Shown here: one piece after another, positions 35,601 through 48,200 of the stretch | How positions within the stretch are numbered: the stretch's first letter is position 1 | How the letters are laid out: each line of letters begins with the position of its first letter | NCBI GenBank assembly: GCA_963978545.1 | Contig: OZ021732.1 | Location: 43,534,059 to 43,598,058 of the forward strand | DNA from: Linyphia triangularis | Taxonomy: Eukaryota > Arthropoda > Arachnida > Araneae > Linyphiidae | DNA: 64,000 nt | Reading direction: 5' to 3' | The notes under the pieces: generated by a model | What the model saw: the letters and a program-made list of their open reading frames with translations, nothing else | The model's database searches: none | What the model was told of the DNA's origin: nothing | Position numbers and translations under genes: made by a program

Positions 35601-38600
35601 GATGGATAATTTCTTCTTTAGCAGATCCAATTTCCATTTCACAACCTGCAATGTCTTCTTTGTATTTTTCAAGAATTTCAGTGGTTTCTGCCAGTTCCTT
35701 TAAATTTTCCGATTCTATTTCTTCAAGTTTAGCTTGTAATGCATCATTCTTAACTTCCAGTTTAGAGTACTGTATTTTGAAAGTAGCACCTTCTGTATGC
35801 AACTGTAAGATTTCATCTTCACATTCTTTTATCTTACTTTGAGCTTCGTTCAGTTTGCAATAAAGTTCTTCCATCTCTCTTTTGAATTCTTCATCTCCTC
35901 TCAGTACAGCATTCTCCGCTACTTCAGGAAAGTTTTCTTTAAAAGGCGTACGTTCTGCAAGTAAACATGCCGCAATCCTACGCTTTTCGCCAAATAATTT
36001 CGCATCTGCTACAGACTTTTCTCTCTTCTTTTCGCCGCCAAGGTCTAATCTTTCTCGGGTCACACCAGTAAGATGACTAGCGCTTCTGCATTCGGAAGAC
36101 GGAGCTACAAATTTCTCCTCTGCTCTGCTTCCTGATTGGCTGCCGCGGCTGTCGATCTTCTTCTCAACTGTCAGAACAGATTTGATTGACATCTTGCGGA
36201 GCGCTTCTCACTCATTTTCTCCTTTGGCCTCGCCAGACTGGCGCCTGATAACTTGTAAATAAAAAACACGTGGATCCTCTCGGAGCTGTCTGTAAAAGGA
36301 TGGGTTTTCGAATTTTCCTATAACGTCCATTCCAATTATTAACTCATTTGTGTGGTCTTTGATGACGTATATTTTTGCATTGAATGAATGAGTGTCGATT
36401 TTAATGTCAGTATGGAAATATCCTAATGGTTGTACTTCTATATTACCTAACCCTTTTAGTAATATGTCATTTGCCATTAATTGGGGTGATCCTATTTTTA
36501 TATACAAGTCCTCAGAGATGAAGGTGATTTGGCTCCCTGTATCATTAATAGCAACTATTTCATGATCAAATATTATTACCTTTGTGGTGCTTTTATTGTC
36601 TGTGACTACACTAATTTTATTGATTGGACTATTATAACTTTCATTGTTGACATACACATTACTCTTATAATTAGGATAATTACTAATTACAGCTCTATTT
36701 GCCTTCTTTTTTGGACAATAGGCCTGGATGTGCCCGATTTCAGCACAATTAAAGCATTTAATACCTTGATTTTTAACTTCAAACTGGTTAGACTTATTAG
36801 GCCACTCTCTACTATTTAAAGTACCATTATTTCTTTCCTTATACAAGTGGTTAGTACTGGTTTGAGCACGAATGAATGGACGTTCCTGTATATTTTCTCT
36901 AGATTGCCAGTGTTTCCTGTTTTTTTCTTCATATTTATTTTCGCGAAATATCGTACTCTTTTTAAAATTATTTCTAGTTGAATCAAAGTCATCAAGTTTG
37001 TTGACCAAAATTTCCCTATTTTTTATTTTCGGAAGTTCGTCCATAAAGTGTTCTCGAATTTCTTTGGGTAATTTTCTTTTTATTTGATCTACTAGCATTA
37101 ATTCTTTTAAATCTTCAAATGTTGTGACATCAAGTTCGCTCAACCATTTGGTCAGATAATTGTTTAGTTCAAAAGCAAAGTCTCTCCATGTCTGACATTG
37201 TTCTTTTTTATGGAATGAGAATTGTATTCTGAACTGTTCTGGGCTAAGTCGGTATCGTCTCAGCAAAATGCTCTTAATGTGGTCGTAATTATTCGCTAGT
37301 GTTTCCGGCTCACATGTTATTAAGCTTGCTATTTCAAGTGGAAGCAATGTGATTAAATAATTCACACAAGTATCTTTCGATATTTCTAGACGACTAATTT
37401 GTCTCTCAAATAGTGTCAAGTAGATGCTTATGTCACTACCGTCAAACGGTTTCATATACTGTAATATATTTGAGCTTCTGCTTACTTCGTTTTCCCGTGC
37501 GTTTGTTACAGTAGCGCCAAGTTGGCGAACTTCTGCTTCTATGCGCAGTTTCGCTAACTCGAATTCTTTCGCTTCCCTATCTTTTGCTAACTCAAATTCT
37601 TTCGTTTCCTTTTCTTCACGATCATTTACAATTGTGTTTAATATATTTTTAACAAGGTTTTCATCATAATCGGCGTGTTCTGTTATTAATTTACATAATT
37701 GAGCGATTTTTGGATTAATGGGTTGTTCCAATCCCAGTTCATCTATTAAAGCGAGTAAGTCATTCTTTCGTGCTCTGGCAAGAAACGCCATGTTAGTATA
37801 ATCGAAAATTGTGCTCACAGTTTTTCTGTTGACTTGTTACCTCGACTTGTGACAGTCAGTGCCTATGTTTCGTTATGGTCTCCCAGTGCTTGCTGGTCCC
37901 CTCCTTACTGATGTTGACCTCTTGTATTTGACACGAAGTTTCTTGGCTTCGTTAGCGGTGTTCCAATGCTTGTTGTTTCCGCTAGGCAATCCTCTTCGTC
38001 GGCGCTGACTTCGCTTTCCGATGAGACGTGATTTCACTTTCCGGTCACTGTGCTAGCTGGTCCACTTCTCAGTGATGTCGACTTCTTTTATTCGATAAGC
38101 AGTTTCTTGGCTTCGTTAGCGGTGTTCTAATGCTTGTTGTTTCCGCTAGTCAATCCTCTTCGTTGGCGCTGACTTCGCTTTTCCGACGTGGTGGTTTTGC
38201 TTTCCGGTGAGACGTGGTTTCCCTTCCCGGTCACTGCGCTGTTATGTCGTTTACACTGCTAGGTGATACGACGGCTTATACTCCGATCCCCGGTTCACTG
38301 CTGGGTGACTACGGTGCTGTTCGGTTTCATTTGTACTTGTCGCTCGTACTTCTGGTTTGCCCTTACACGTTCTGCCGTTTGGTTCTTAACGTAACGTTCT
38401 GGCGCCTACTCAGTTCGTCATGCCGAGCCCCCATGTGGGAGTAGACGATCAGAGAAGGGACACTTGCTGAGTGTAGAATCCAGCTTTAATGAATCCTTAC
38501 TGCCTCTTATCTCATACTACATTAGGCACAAGCGCCTTTCTTACGTATATTCACATCGAGAATGTTCAGTGATCTGTCTCTCTCATCAGAATGAGGAATA

Positions 38601-41600
38601 CCTCCCTCTGCCGCTAGGAGTCGCCACGAGGGGTTCTCTAGTGGTGCGCCCCCTATCTCCTCATATATTAATATATTCAATGGATATTAAGTGAATTTTG
38701 CTTAATACTAAGTACCTTTGTCGTCCATTTGGAGAAGATTCAGCTCTGTGTTTTTACCTTTCCATTTTTTTTTTTTTTTTTACTTTAGAAATATTTACTT
38801 AAGTTTTAAAAAATAATCAAACTGCTTTCTAAAGTTAAAAAATTGTTTCTAATACAATTTTATTAGCAAACTAAGCCAGTAGGAATTTATTGGTGGCAAG
38901 AGTGACATTAGTTATTAAAAATATCATTATTTTGTTCAAATTCTGGCAAAATTGCTCTAGTTAGTGGTATATTCTTGTTACATAGTACACTTTTTTTGTG
39001 TAATAGATATTTGAGTGTTAATCAGTTATTGTTATAATTATATTTACTGGCAAGTTATGATTTCATTATTGTCATTTAAAGAATAGTTCCGAAAATTTGT
39101 TTCCAACAAAACTAGAGTTGTAATGAATAATGATTTGGTCAATACCCTGTATTCAGCTAGGAATGCAAATGCTGCTGAACCATTCTCTTATCTATCAAAA
39201 ATTGATGCTAGCCTAGTTATCTAGCAGAAATTATTCCAAGTTACAAAGAGTAACTATTTGCTTTCCCATTTAATTTTGGACACTCGCTAATGAGATAGGT
39301 TTTTTTTTTATAGTTTTAATTTATTATTTGCAGGTTTATTTGAAAATGAAAAGGATGTGGAAGGTAGAGATGTGTTTAAAGTTACTCCTTTGAAATCTAA
39401 AAAATCTTTAAAAGGTAAATTTTAGTTTAGATACTTTTAGGTTTTTTTTTTTTTTTTAAATTTGGGATTTTCTTATTTTTAAATTGCTTCTGTCGCTGAA
39501 TAAATAACTAGTCACATTATTAGCTGATTTTGTTTCAAGGTCAGATTTAATATTTAAATGCCATTGAAGGGAGTTGCGGATTAAGGAAATACTTTGTGTT
39601 TAGATACCGCAGTAAAGTTATGATTATAGCAACAAACTTTCATTATATTTCCTATCATTATATGCTCATTTTTCTTCGTCAAGAGGTTCCAAAATTGCAA
39701 GCTTGTAAAGGCTGATTAGGGCTGTGTTCATGATGGGAATCGTAAATGGTCAATGAACCCACTGGATACTCAAAAATTTAAATGTTAAACCTATATTTTT
39801 CTCAAAGATAACATTTTAAATTTCAAGGTGTTTTTTGAGCATTGCTAACATTTTCGAGCTGATTTTTAAGGGGAATATTCTTATGATAAAAAGTTTATAA
39901 CAAGCTATTTACAAGACTACCTTTTTAACCGAAAGTTTTTATGTCACGTTATTGACACGGACAACTTTAATCCTGCCAGCCCCCCTGTCTGGGATAGCTA
40001 GCCCCTTGTCGGACGATTCCTAGCACCACCACTGTACAATATCCCACTTTTGGAACGTTTGACCAATTTTCAACCCCTTAAAACTGATTAATCGACATCG
40101 GAATAATTTACTTTTTCTATGCTTGCCCTTGTTGATTTTTGTACCTATTGGTATGACTGCACTGGAAGTAGAACATAGGTATATTCCTTTTTGAAATGTT
40201 TTGACCAATTTTCGACCCTTAAAAGTTAGTGAATCGATATTGGAATAGCTTATTATTTCTATATTATGTATTGTTGATATTTTTACCGAATATCAAAGCT
40301 GTAACTACATTGTAAGTGGGACATTCAAATATCTCTAATTTGGAACCTTTGACCCCTTGTCCACCCCAATTTTTTATGTCAGAAACCTTCGCAGGTGTGT
40401 ACTCAACATTTTCCCAAAGTTTCATGGTGATCGGATGAATGGTGTAGTAATGCATAAAGGACAGACATACATTCATTTTTATATATGGAGATGGAATTTA
40501 AGCAGACTATATTATTTAATATTTATATTATTAATTTATTACTCAACGAAATCAGTCATATTTGATATAAACACATAACTTGGATAGTATTTAACCTGAA
40601 TATGATTCAAATGTCCATATGGAATAATATTTTATTCAAATATTGAAAAGTAATTGCATGTAACAAAATATTTATAACTACTTTCTAAAATTGGTCCGAC
40701 TCCCTCTAAACTAAAGCTCATCAAATAATAGATCTTCTAGATTTTTGTTCATTGATTTCTTTATATATAGTTTTGCATTGAAATACAATTATATTTCCTC
40801 TGAATAAAACTATGTTATTTCTGATAAAATTTAACTTTGAGCTATAAAATGGTGTGCAATACCTTAATATTTTGGTACTTTTTTAGAATAATTTTTTTAA
40901 TTAATCTCTTAGAAGTTTTCATTGGTGTCAACCTTAAAATAATCTTCTTTTAATACTTTAGTTGCTAATGCTTTAATGTAATTTGGAATTTATATAAATT
41001 ATTAATGATGATTAAAGGTTATGATTAAATGAAAAATTAAAGGTGCTGAATTTATATAAAATAATTAAAAAAATTAGCTTTAAACTATATTTTGAGTGTA
41101 ACTCAATTTCACACAAATTGGTATGTTAATAATTTGCCATTTTCTTAATATATATGTGTTAATCTTTATTTTCATGACAGATCCAGTTTCAACAGGGAAG
41201 TTAACTAAAAAACTATCATCTGTCACTCTGGCTTCTCCAAAAATTAAAAGTCCTCAGTTAGAGAATACAAAAGAAAAGCAGGGTTATTCATTGAGGCAAC
41301 GGATGAAAAGAGGTAAGTCTTTCATTAAAAAAATTATTTAAATGGCTTGCAACAAATGGCTTACATCCTCTCATTAAAAAAAAAAAAAAAGAATATTCCA
41401 TAGCCACAGCCACTTCATTAGAACAGTTACACCACCTCAAATTAATCTCCAAAACTATTTTTTTCTGTTTAAAATAAAGTTTGCATAAATTCAAAAGCAG
41501 GGAATCAGTTATATTAATAAAGCCTGTAGAATTTGACTTGTAAACTTGGCTGGTTGGAACTATCCATCCAGTATACTCTAAGGTTAATACTTATTTTCAG

Positions 41601-44600
41601 TTTTTGGTTCTGTGAAATGGACTGAATAGAAACAAAACTTTAAAGCACTGATATAAATTTTTTTACCTAAACCTAAAATATGTAACATATCATGTCAGCA
41701 AATTTACAATGACTAAAAAAAAATACTAAAATCTCAATAGATAGATAAATAATCAGCTTAGATGTGATGTACAGTTTATCCTGGGCCTTAAGTCAAGCCC
41801 ATTACAAAGATTTTTTTAATTTTTTTATTTGAGTTGTATAAAACATTGATACATCAATATAACTAAACAACATCAGCATATATCTCTTTTCATACAAGCA
41901 AACGCATGCCCACACAATGCCTTTCTTGTATATGCCCAAACGTTAAATGAAGACTGGCACCGGACCACAGTTTTGACCAGTTGAAAACATTACCCTTGGG
42001 CTTAAGGCCTAGGGTAATAAACATGTTCAAGGCATTTATTTTTTCCCCCTTTTAGTAAATTTAGGAAAATGGGTTCATGTTCAACTATTTCACTGTACAC
42101 ATGGTTGAATTTATTATTGCAGAAAACACTGTATTATGATGCATAGGTTTATATTTTAAACATGTCCATCCATTCTGCTTAAATGCTATTTTTATGTGTT
42201 TTGCAATTTTGTCCAAGAAAACAGCACTTCAAATGAGTAGTCATACTTTATTGAAACCAACTGTTCTCTCTCATGTTGACTTATGTTTCTTACTGTACCA
42301 AGTTTGGAAGAACCATTTTTGCAACTTGATTATAAAACTAATGGATTGAAATCAGAATTTGAAATGTGGGTTATCTGTTATGAAACACATTTATTGGTGG
42401 TTTCATTAACATTTCTGGTAAAATAATTAGGAGCTTATGAAGTAGGTCCAAGTTTCAGACATTATTTACGAGTCATTTCATTGTTCAACGAAATAACACA
42501 TAGACAATGTTTTAATGTGATCAAGAGAAAGTATACCTTACCAACATCTCTTAAACTAATAGAAAACCTGTGTCTATGTTATGATACCAACGGAAAGCCA
42601 GTTTATTTAATCCTTTTTCGGAGAGAGAATAATATAACACAAACTTTTTGTTCAAGATTCTTCACATTAAAAAAGCCAGCTGTTTGCAGAAACGTCTCTT
42701 AAAGTTTACTTAAAAAATAAATGAATTATTTAATTGTAAATAAACAACTTAAAATATTCAAATATTCAACACTTTGGATATTTGATTATTTATACACTCA
42801 GGAATAAATGTGTATAAATTTGATTTGTGATTTAAAATATTTTAATTGTGATTTAAAATATCCACACACAGGATAAGGATATTTTAAATACTTCATCTTT
42901 CCAACTATTAGTTTTTTTTTTTTTTTTCATTCTGTTTTTTCCCTCCTTGTTGTATGAAGACTAAAAATAACAGAAAATATGTAGCATACTTTTATGGCAT
43001 CCTTTTTCAAAAATGTTTAATGTTGAAGAGTTGCTGGTTTTGGAAGAACGACTCAGTAAATAAAAAAAAAAGAAGAAAAAAAAACCTTATGCAACAGGGT
43101 GAATATTTTGGAAATTATTACTTGAGAAAAAAGGAAAATTACAGTAATAAAAGATACTTTTAATTCAATCCGTTAGACTATGTGCCAGGATATAATTGAT
43201 ACTATACTGAATATTGTAATTACCAATTTCAGTCAATAAATCTATTTATATAGTGGCCACAGAACCTGGAAATCAGGGAAATGTCAGGAAACTTTCTGAT
43301 TCTGGAAAAAGTCAGGGAAATGTCTGGAAATTTTTTTAAAAATTGCAAAATTCAAGGAATTTTCTATTGTTTTGAAGGTACCTTTCCCCGTCCATCTGTA
43401 TTTTAGCGCTATTTTCCTGGAGAATTGTGGAAATTGTTAGAAGTTTCATGTTACGGTATAATTTAAACTTTTCGTTACTGCCAAAGCTATTTAAAAAAAA
43501 TGGCATATTTTCTCTTTTGGCTTAAATGTTCTATTTGATGTACACATCAGAAGAAATTGGGGAAATTTAAAAAAAAAGTTTTTTTGTAAAATTAGTGATT
43601 TTTTTAGAAATCTGTCAGAGAATCAGGGAACATTCTCTCCTGAATTTTTAGGCCACCCTGTATTTAAAGAGCATAAAAAAGAAAAGTTTACATTTTAGAT
43701 TGAATAATAATTAACAATATGTAAAATAAAATAGAATATTAAAATGTTAGTATAAGGTAAACTAAATAGCATTTTTTATTCTGAAAAACAACTTTGTTGA
43801 TTTGCTTACATTTGTTTTAGGAATTCATATGTCTATAACATAGTTTAATGAAGGTTTTACTGGACTGTTGTCTAATTTGAGAGAGACATACCAACATGAA
43901 CTTGACATTTTTAATCTCTAAACAAATATCATTAGAAATGTTATTCTGGAATTATGATTCCAGAAGTGCTTTCAATCACTTAATGTGAATTAGAATGCAT
44001 TTTACATTTTGCGAATTGAATATGATTAATTAGCCAATATACTTAGAGTAGTATTGCGTGTAGTAGTAATGGTTATTCAATTGCCATGTACTACAAATGC
44101 TATTTTAAAATAGATGATAGCTTCAACATTAAAAATATTTTACACTGCTTATTTGTTATGCTTAACTGTGTTTTCAGTTTTCATACATATTGTAAGTGTT
44201 GTAAAAATAGAGAAGAGCTGCGATGGTAGAATGTGATGTTTCACTAATGTTGATTTTTTTTTTTTTTTTTTTTATTCCTGTCCATCCTTATCCATTTGTT
44301 TTATGTGTTTGTAAAGTGCTGAATTTTTCACCTGACAGCAAAGATTTAAATTTTTCCCCTTCAGAAATAATTGTGCATTTCATTTTTGACTACTTTTATG
44401 TGTGATTTTCAGATTTTTCACTCTCAATCTTTTTTAATTTTAGAGCTTGCAAATTTAAATGTTTCAACTGTTGATTCTGATCCTGAAGATAGTGATGAAT
44501 ATAATTCAGGTGATGAAGATTCTGAAAATGGTATCCAAGATATAAAAAGTAATTCAGTAACACCTAAGAAAACTAAAGATAAATCCATGGTCAGTTTTTA

Positions 44601-45217
44601 ATTCATCCATATTTGCCTTCAATACAAATATTTACTTTAGGAATTCTGGCATTGGTATTGCAAGCAGTCTGTTGTTTTGCACTAACCTGACCACAATTGT
44701 ATGTGTCTATTGCTTGTTTATTTTTTAAGTTTTTTCTGGTTATATATACTAATTTGACTAGTGATTTTTTGCATTTATAAGAGGTGTCCATTGTGTAATA
44801 ATAGATTGTAGCTTGTGACAAGACTTATTGTGATAAGAGATAGTGAGTATCTTGAACAGGGGATGATAATCTATTGTTGAAAAACAAAAAAGTAGTGTTT
44901 GTGCAAAAGTATTTTAATTAAAAAAGAGGTATATGAACCAAACCTTTTGCCACATAGGAATAATTTGAAACTCTTATGGTGATATGATTTTGTATTAGTT
45001 AGAGTATGCAAGCATTGCAAAATTATATTTATTGTTTCCCTCGATTGTCCCAAGATTTATATCATTTTCATATTGTACCGGTGAAAGCAAATGACCATTA
45101 AGGCTACTAGGTTGTTAAAACATTCCACCATCAATCCCACCCTTTTAAACATTATATTGATGCTAACTGGATAAAGTTCTATATATCCAGGACTTATTCT
45201 ACCTTTGAGTCTACTTA

Positions 45218-45265
<48 letters not shown>

Positions 45266-48200
45266 GCTGCTGTAATATTGGAGTTGATTATTTTTATTAG
45301 ACATTTCATTTTTTGATTAAACATTTCAGAATGGCACCAGAAAAGTTTTTTTTTATTGTTATTGAGGATAATTGTGTAATTTTAAGATTTATTATTGTAA
45401 TTTGAAATGTTTTATACAATTTTTTGTAATTACTTTATTGAATAAAAAAGAGGTTATTTGTTCACTTGGTGTCAACAATTTAAACAGCAAAAATTATTTT
45501 CGTAGAATAAAAATTTATATTTTATGATAATTACTGTTTTAGACTATCAAGAATCATGTAAACTGCATTGAATAATCTTTTTAAACAGTATTTTAGAAAA
45601 ATGTCATAAAATTATTTTAAGTTAATTTAAGAAACATTTTTGAAATGGGCTAAGGAAATTAGTTTTTTTAATTATGCACAACGATTTCAAAATTGCATAT
45701 TTCAAGTGATGCTTTTTCAATACAATTTTTTTTTTTCTATATTTCCTATATATTTTTATAAATAATGTTTTACTTATATTTTAAGTTTGTATTTTGGTCT
45801 TTTATTTTATTTTACACTTAATTTTTTACCCATTTGCTGATTAATTACAAAAAAAAAAAATTATGAATATTTTCTACCTTTCAGAGAAGTTTTCCTGAAA
45901 CCTACTTTTTTGCACAAAAGCAAAAAAAGGCATCGACTTCAAATCGAACATTAGCAAATTTAAAATTGGAACAAACTGATATTGAACAGTTACAAAACAT
46001 TGTGACTGCTGCTCCAGAGTATCATAAAAAGGAAAAGGATATTTTGTACAAGCATTATAAATCCCAATTTGAAAAATGGCAATTCCTTTTACAGTAAGTT
46101 TGTGGTTCTCTTTAGCTGTGAATTTCTGCAAGTAATTGAATTGTTCACTTGTTTTATTTCATTTATGACAAGAAGACTAGACTAATTTAATGCAGGGTTC
46201 CCACAGTCATTGAAAGTCATTAAAAGTGCTTAATATTTTCGAACTCGTTTTCAAGGCCTTGAAAGTACTTGAAAATGCTTTTAGGTCCTTAATTTTTGTG
46301 AATGCTGTGTGCCCAACTGCAAAATTCATAAACACGGTTCCCACGGTCATTGAAAGTCATTAAAAGTACTTAATATTTTTGAACTTGTTTTCAAGGCCTT
46401 GAAAGTACTTGGAAATGCTTAAAGATGCTTAAGAGTCCTTGAAAATGCTTAGAGGTCCTTAAAAGTCCTTAATTTTGCGGCTGTTGTGCCAACCGCAAAT
46501 TTTATAAAAATGCTACTCAGACTTGCTATCCCTGCATGACCACCACCTATCCGCACTGTATCAGAATTCTGTGACGTTTTTTATTACGCATTCGCCAACT
46601 TGTACATTTTCTGGTAGAATATATTTTATTTCAAATTTATTTATAGACATGATGCCTAAAAATAAATTTTCAAAGGTCCTTAAAAACATTATTTAGGTCC
46701 TTGAAAAGTCAGTGATTTTCATTCTGTGATTTGAGTGGGAACCCTGATAAAATACAACTCAGACTTGTTAACCCAGCTTGACCACCACTTATCCGCACCA
46801 TATCAGAATTCTTTTACATATTTGTATTTTGTATGTGCCAACTTGTAACTTATCTGATAGAATATACTTTATTAAAAATCTATTTATAGATATGATGCCT
46901 GAAAACAAATTTTCAAAGGTCCTTAAAAACATTAATTAGGTCCTTAAAAGTCATTGAAAAGTCATTAATTTTCATTCTGTGAATTGAGTGGGAACCCTGT
47001 AATGGCAAGAATAAGTTTGTACATGCTAATGCTTTTAATGAGTATGGAAGAGTTTTAATTATTAGAGTAAATCTTGTTTGCATAACAAAAGTATTTGAAT
47101 TTCCTTCTATTGGTTTCTGTAAATGTGTTTAAATATCTGCTCTAGTTGCAATTTCTTTGTCAATACATAATTAAAATAGTTCAGTGTTTATTACTTATTG
47201 AAATATGTTATTTATCACAAACACAAGTTGTTAAAATTTTACTTAATGACCATTTTTATTTTCAGTGAGGGTTTTAATGTTTTGTTATATGGTGTTGGCT
47301 CCAAGCAGAAAATACTGAATTCTTTCTGCAAGGAATGTTTAGGAAATGCCTTGTATGTGGTTATTCATGGATTCTTTCCTTCTTTGAATATGAAACAAGT
47401 AAGCATGACTTTGTATTGTTTTCTCAACTTATGTGAATTATTTTAGAAGCACACTACTAAATTTATTTTTCAACTATTATTTGCTTACACCATTTTAATA
47501 AATAACGTTATGGAGGTCTGGCTGTTATATACTGTTAGTGATGATGTTTGAGTCAAGTATCAGAAGGATTTTAAGAGCATTTTAAGACTTTAATCTCCAC
47601 ACAACACACGCTACATATAAGACAAAGGAATATTTGAAAAGAAGGAACACAGGTCCTTTAGCATTTAAATCAGAGCTAGAAGTGATGTCTTTTCGGTTCA
47701 GATCACTGAGAGGAATGAATTAGCCACACCTACTTTCTGCAGGGATTGGCTAAGTTAAGTTTTAGTATTACTTTCATTTGCTGAAGATTTTGATCGACAG
47801 TTTCTAGTTTTGGTTCGCAAACGAAAGTTTCACTTCGCAAAAATGGTTGACGAATAAAGAGAGTTGAATGAACTTATTGCGTCACCACATCGTATTTGCT
47901 TATAATGGTAATTTTTGCTTCTGTTGTAGATTTTGTCTTCAATTACTGAAGATGCTCTTGATTATGAAGGAAAATTTTCCAGCTCTTATGATCAGGCAGA
48001 ATATATCAAAAAGTATTTTCAAGAAGGTAAATTTCAATATTTTTTATATTTGTTATTAATTGATAATTTTAGTTCTTTATAATGTTTTGTCCTTCTTATT
48101 CGATTCATTGAAACAAGTAAATATAAAGTATACTATTTATTTAAAATAAGTTTTGCCATTGATAAAATGTTTTTTAGTAATTGTAATTTGTTTTAGAAAC

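Larger units (their letters stand above)
34702..38663 (-). mobile_element. Young LTR retrotransposon lacking pol and carrying a coiled-coil ORF
   Basis: Two 230-bp LTRs (34702-34931, 38434-38663) flank the 3.96-kb element. They differ at only three positions. TATA directly repeats outside both ends (34698-34701, 38664-38667), a 4-bp target duplication. LTR ends are TG...CA. On the minus strand the order is 5' LTR, tRNA-Pro-type primer site, a leader with an internal duplication, gag-protease, a 423-codon ORF, 3' LTR. No reverse transcriptase, RNase H or integrase motif is present, so it needs helper enzymes. It lies antisense in ORC2 intron 2. Confidence 0.93.

Noticed and set aside
34921..36192. 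Envelope gene of a retrovirus-like element
   Set aside because: The ORF has no signal peptide, membrane segment, furin site or cysteine pattern; it is a charged coiled coil with a lysine-rich end.
35576..37669. Plus-strand frames opposite gag and the coiled-coil ORF
   Set aside because: Shadows of the genuine minus-strand genes.
34732..38694. The two near-identical ~80-codon frames at 34732 and 38464
   Set aside because: They lie in the LTRs and repeat because the LTRs do; no family resemblance.
47523..47799. Solo LTR
   Set aside because: TG...CA ends and a TATA-like motif but no target duplication and no second copy; kept only as a low-confidence remark.
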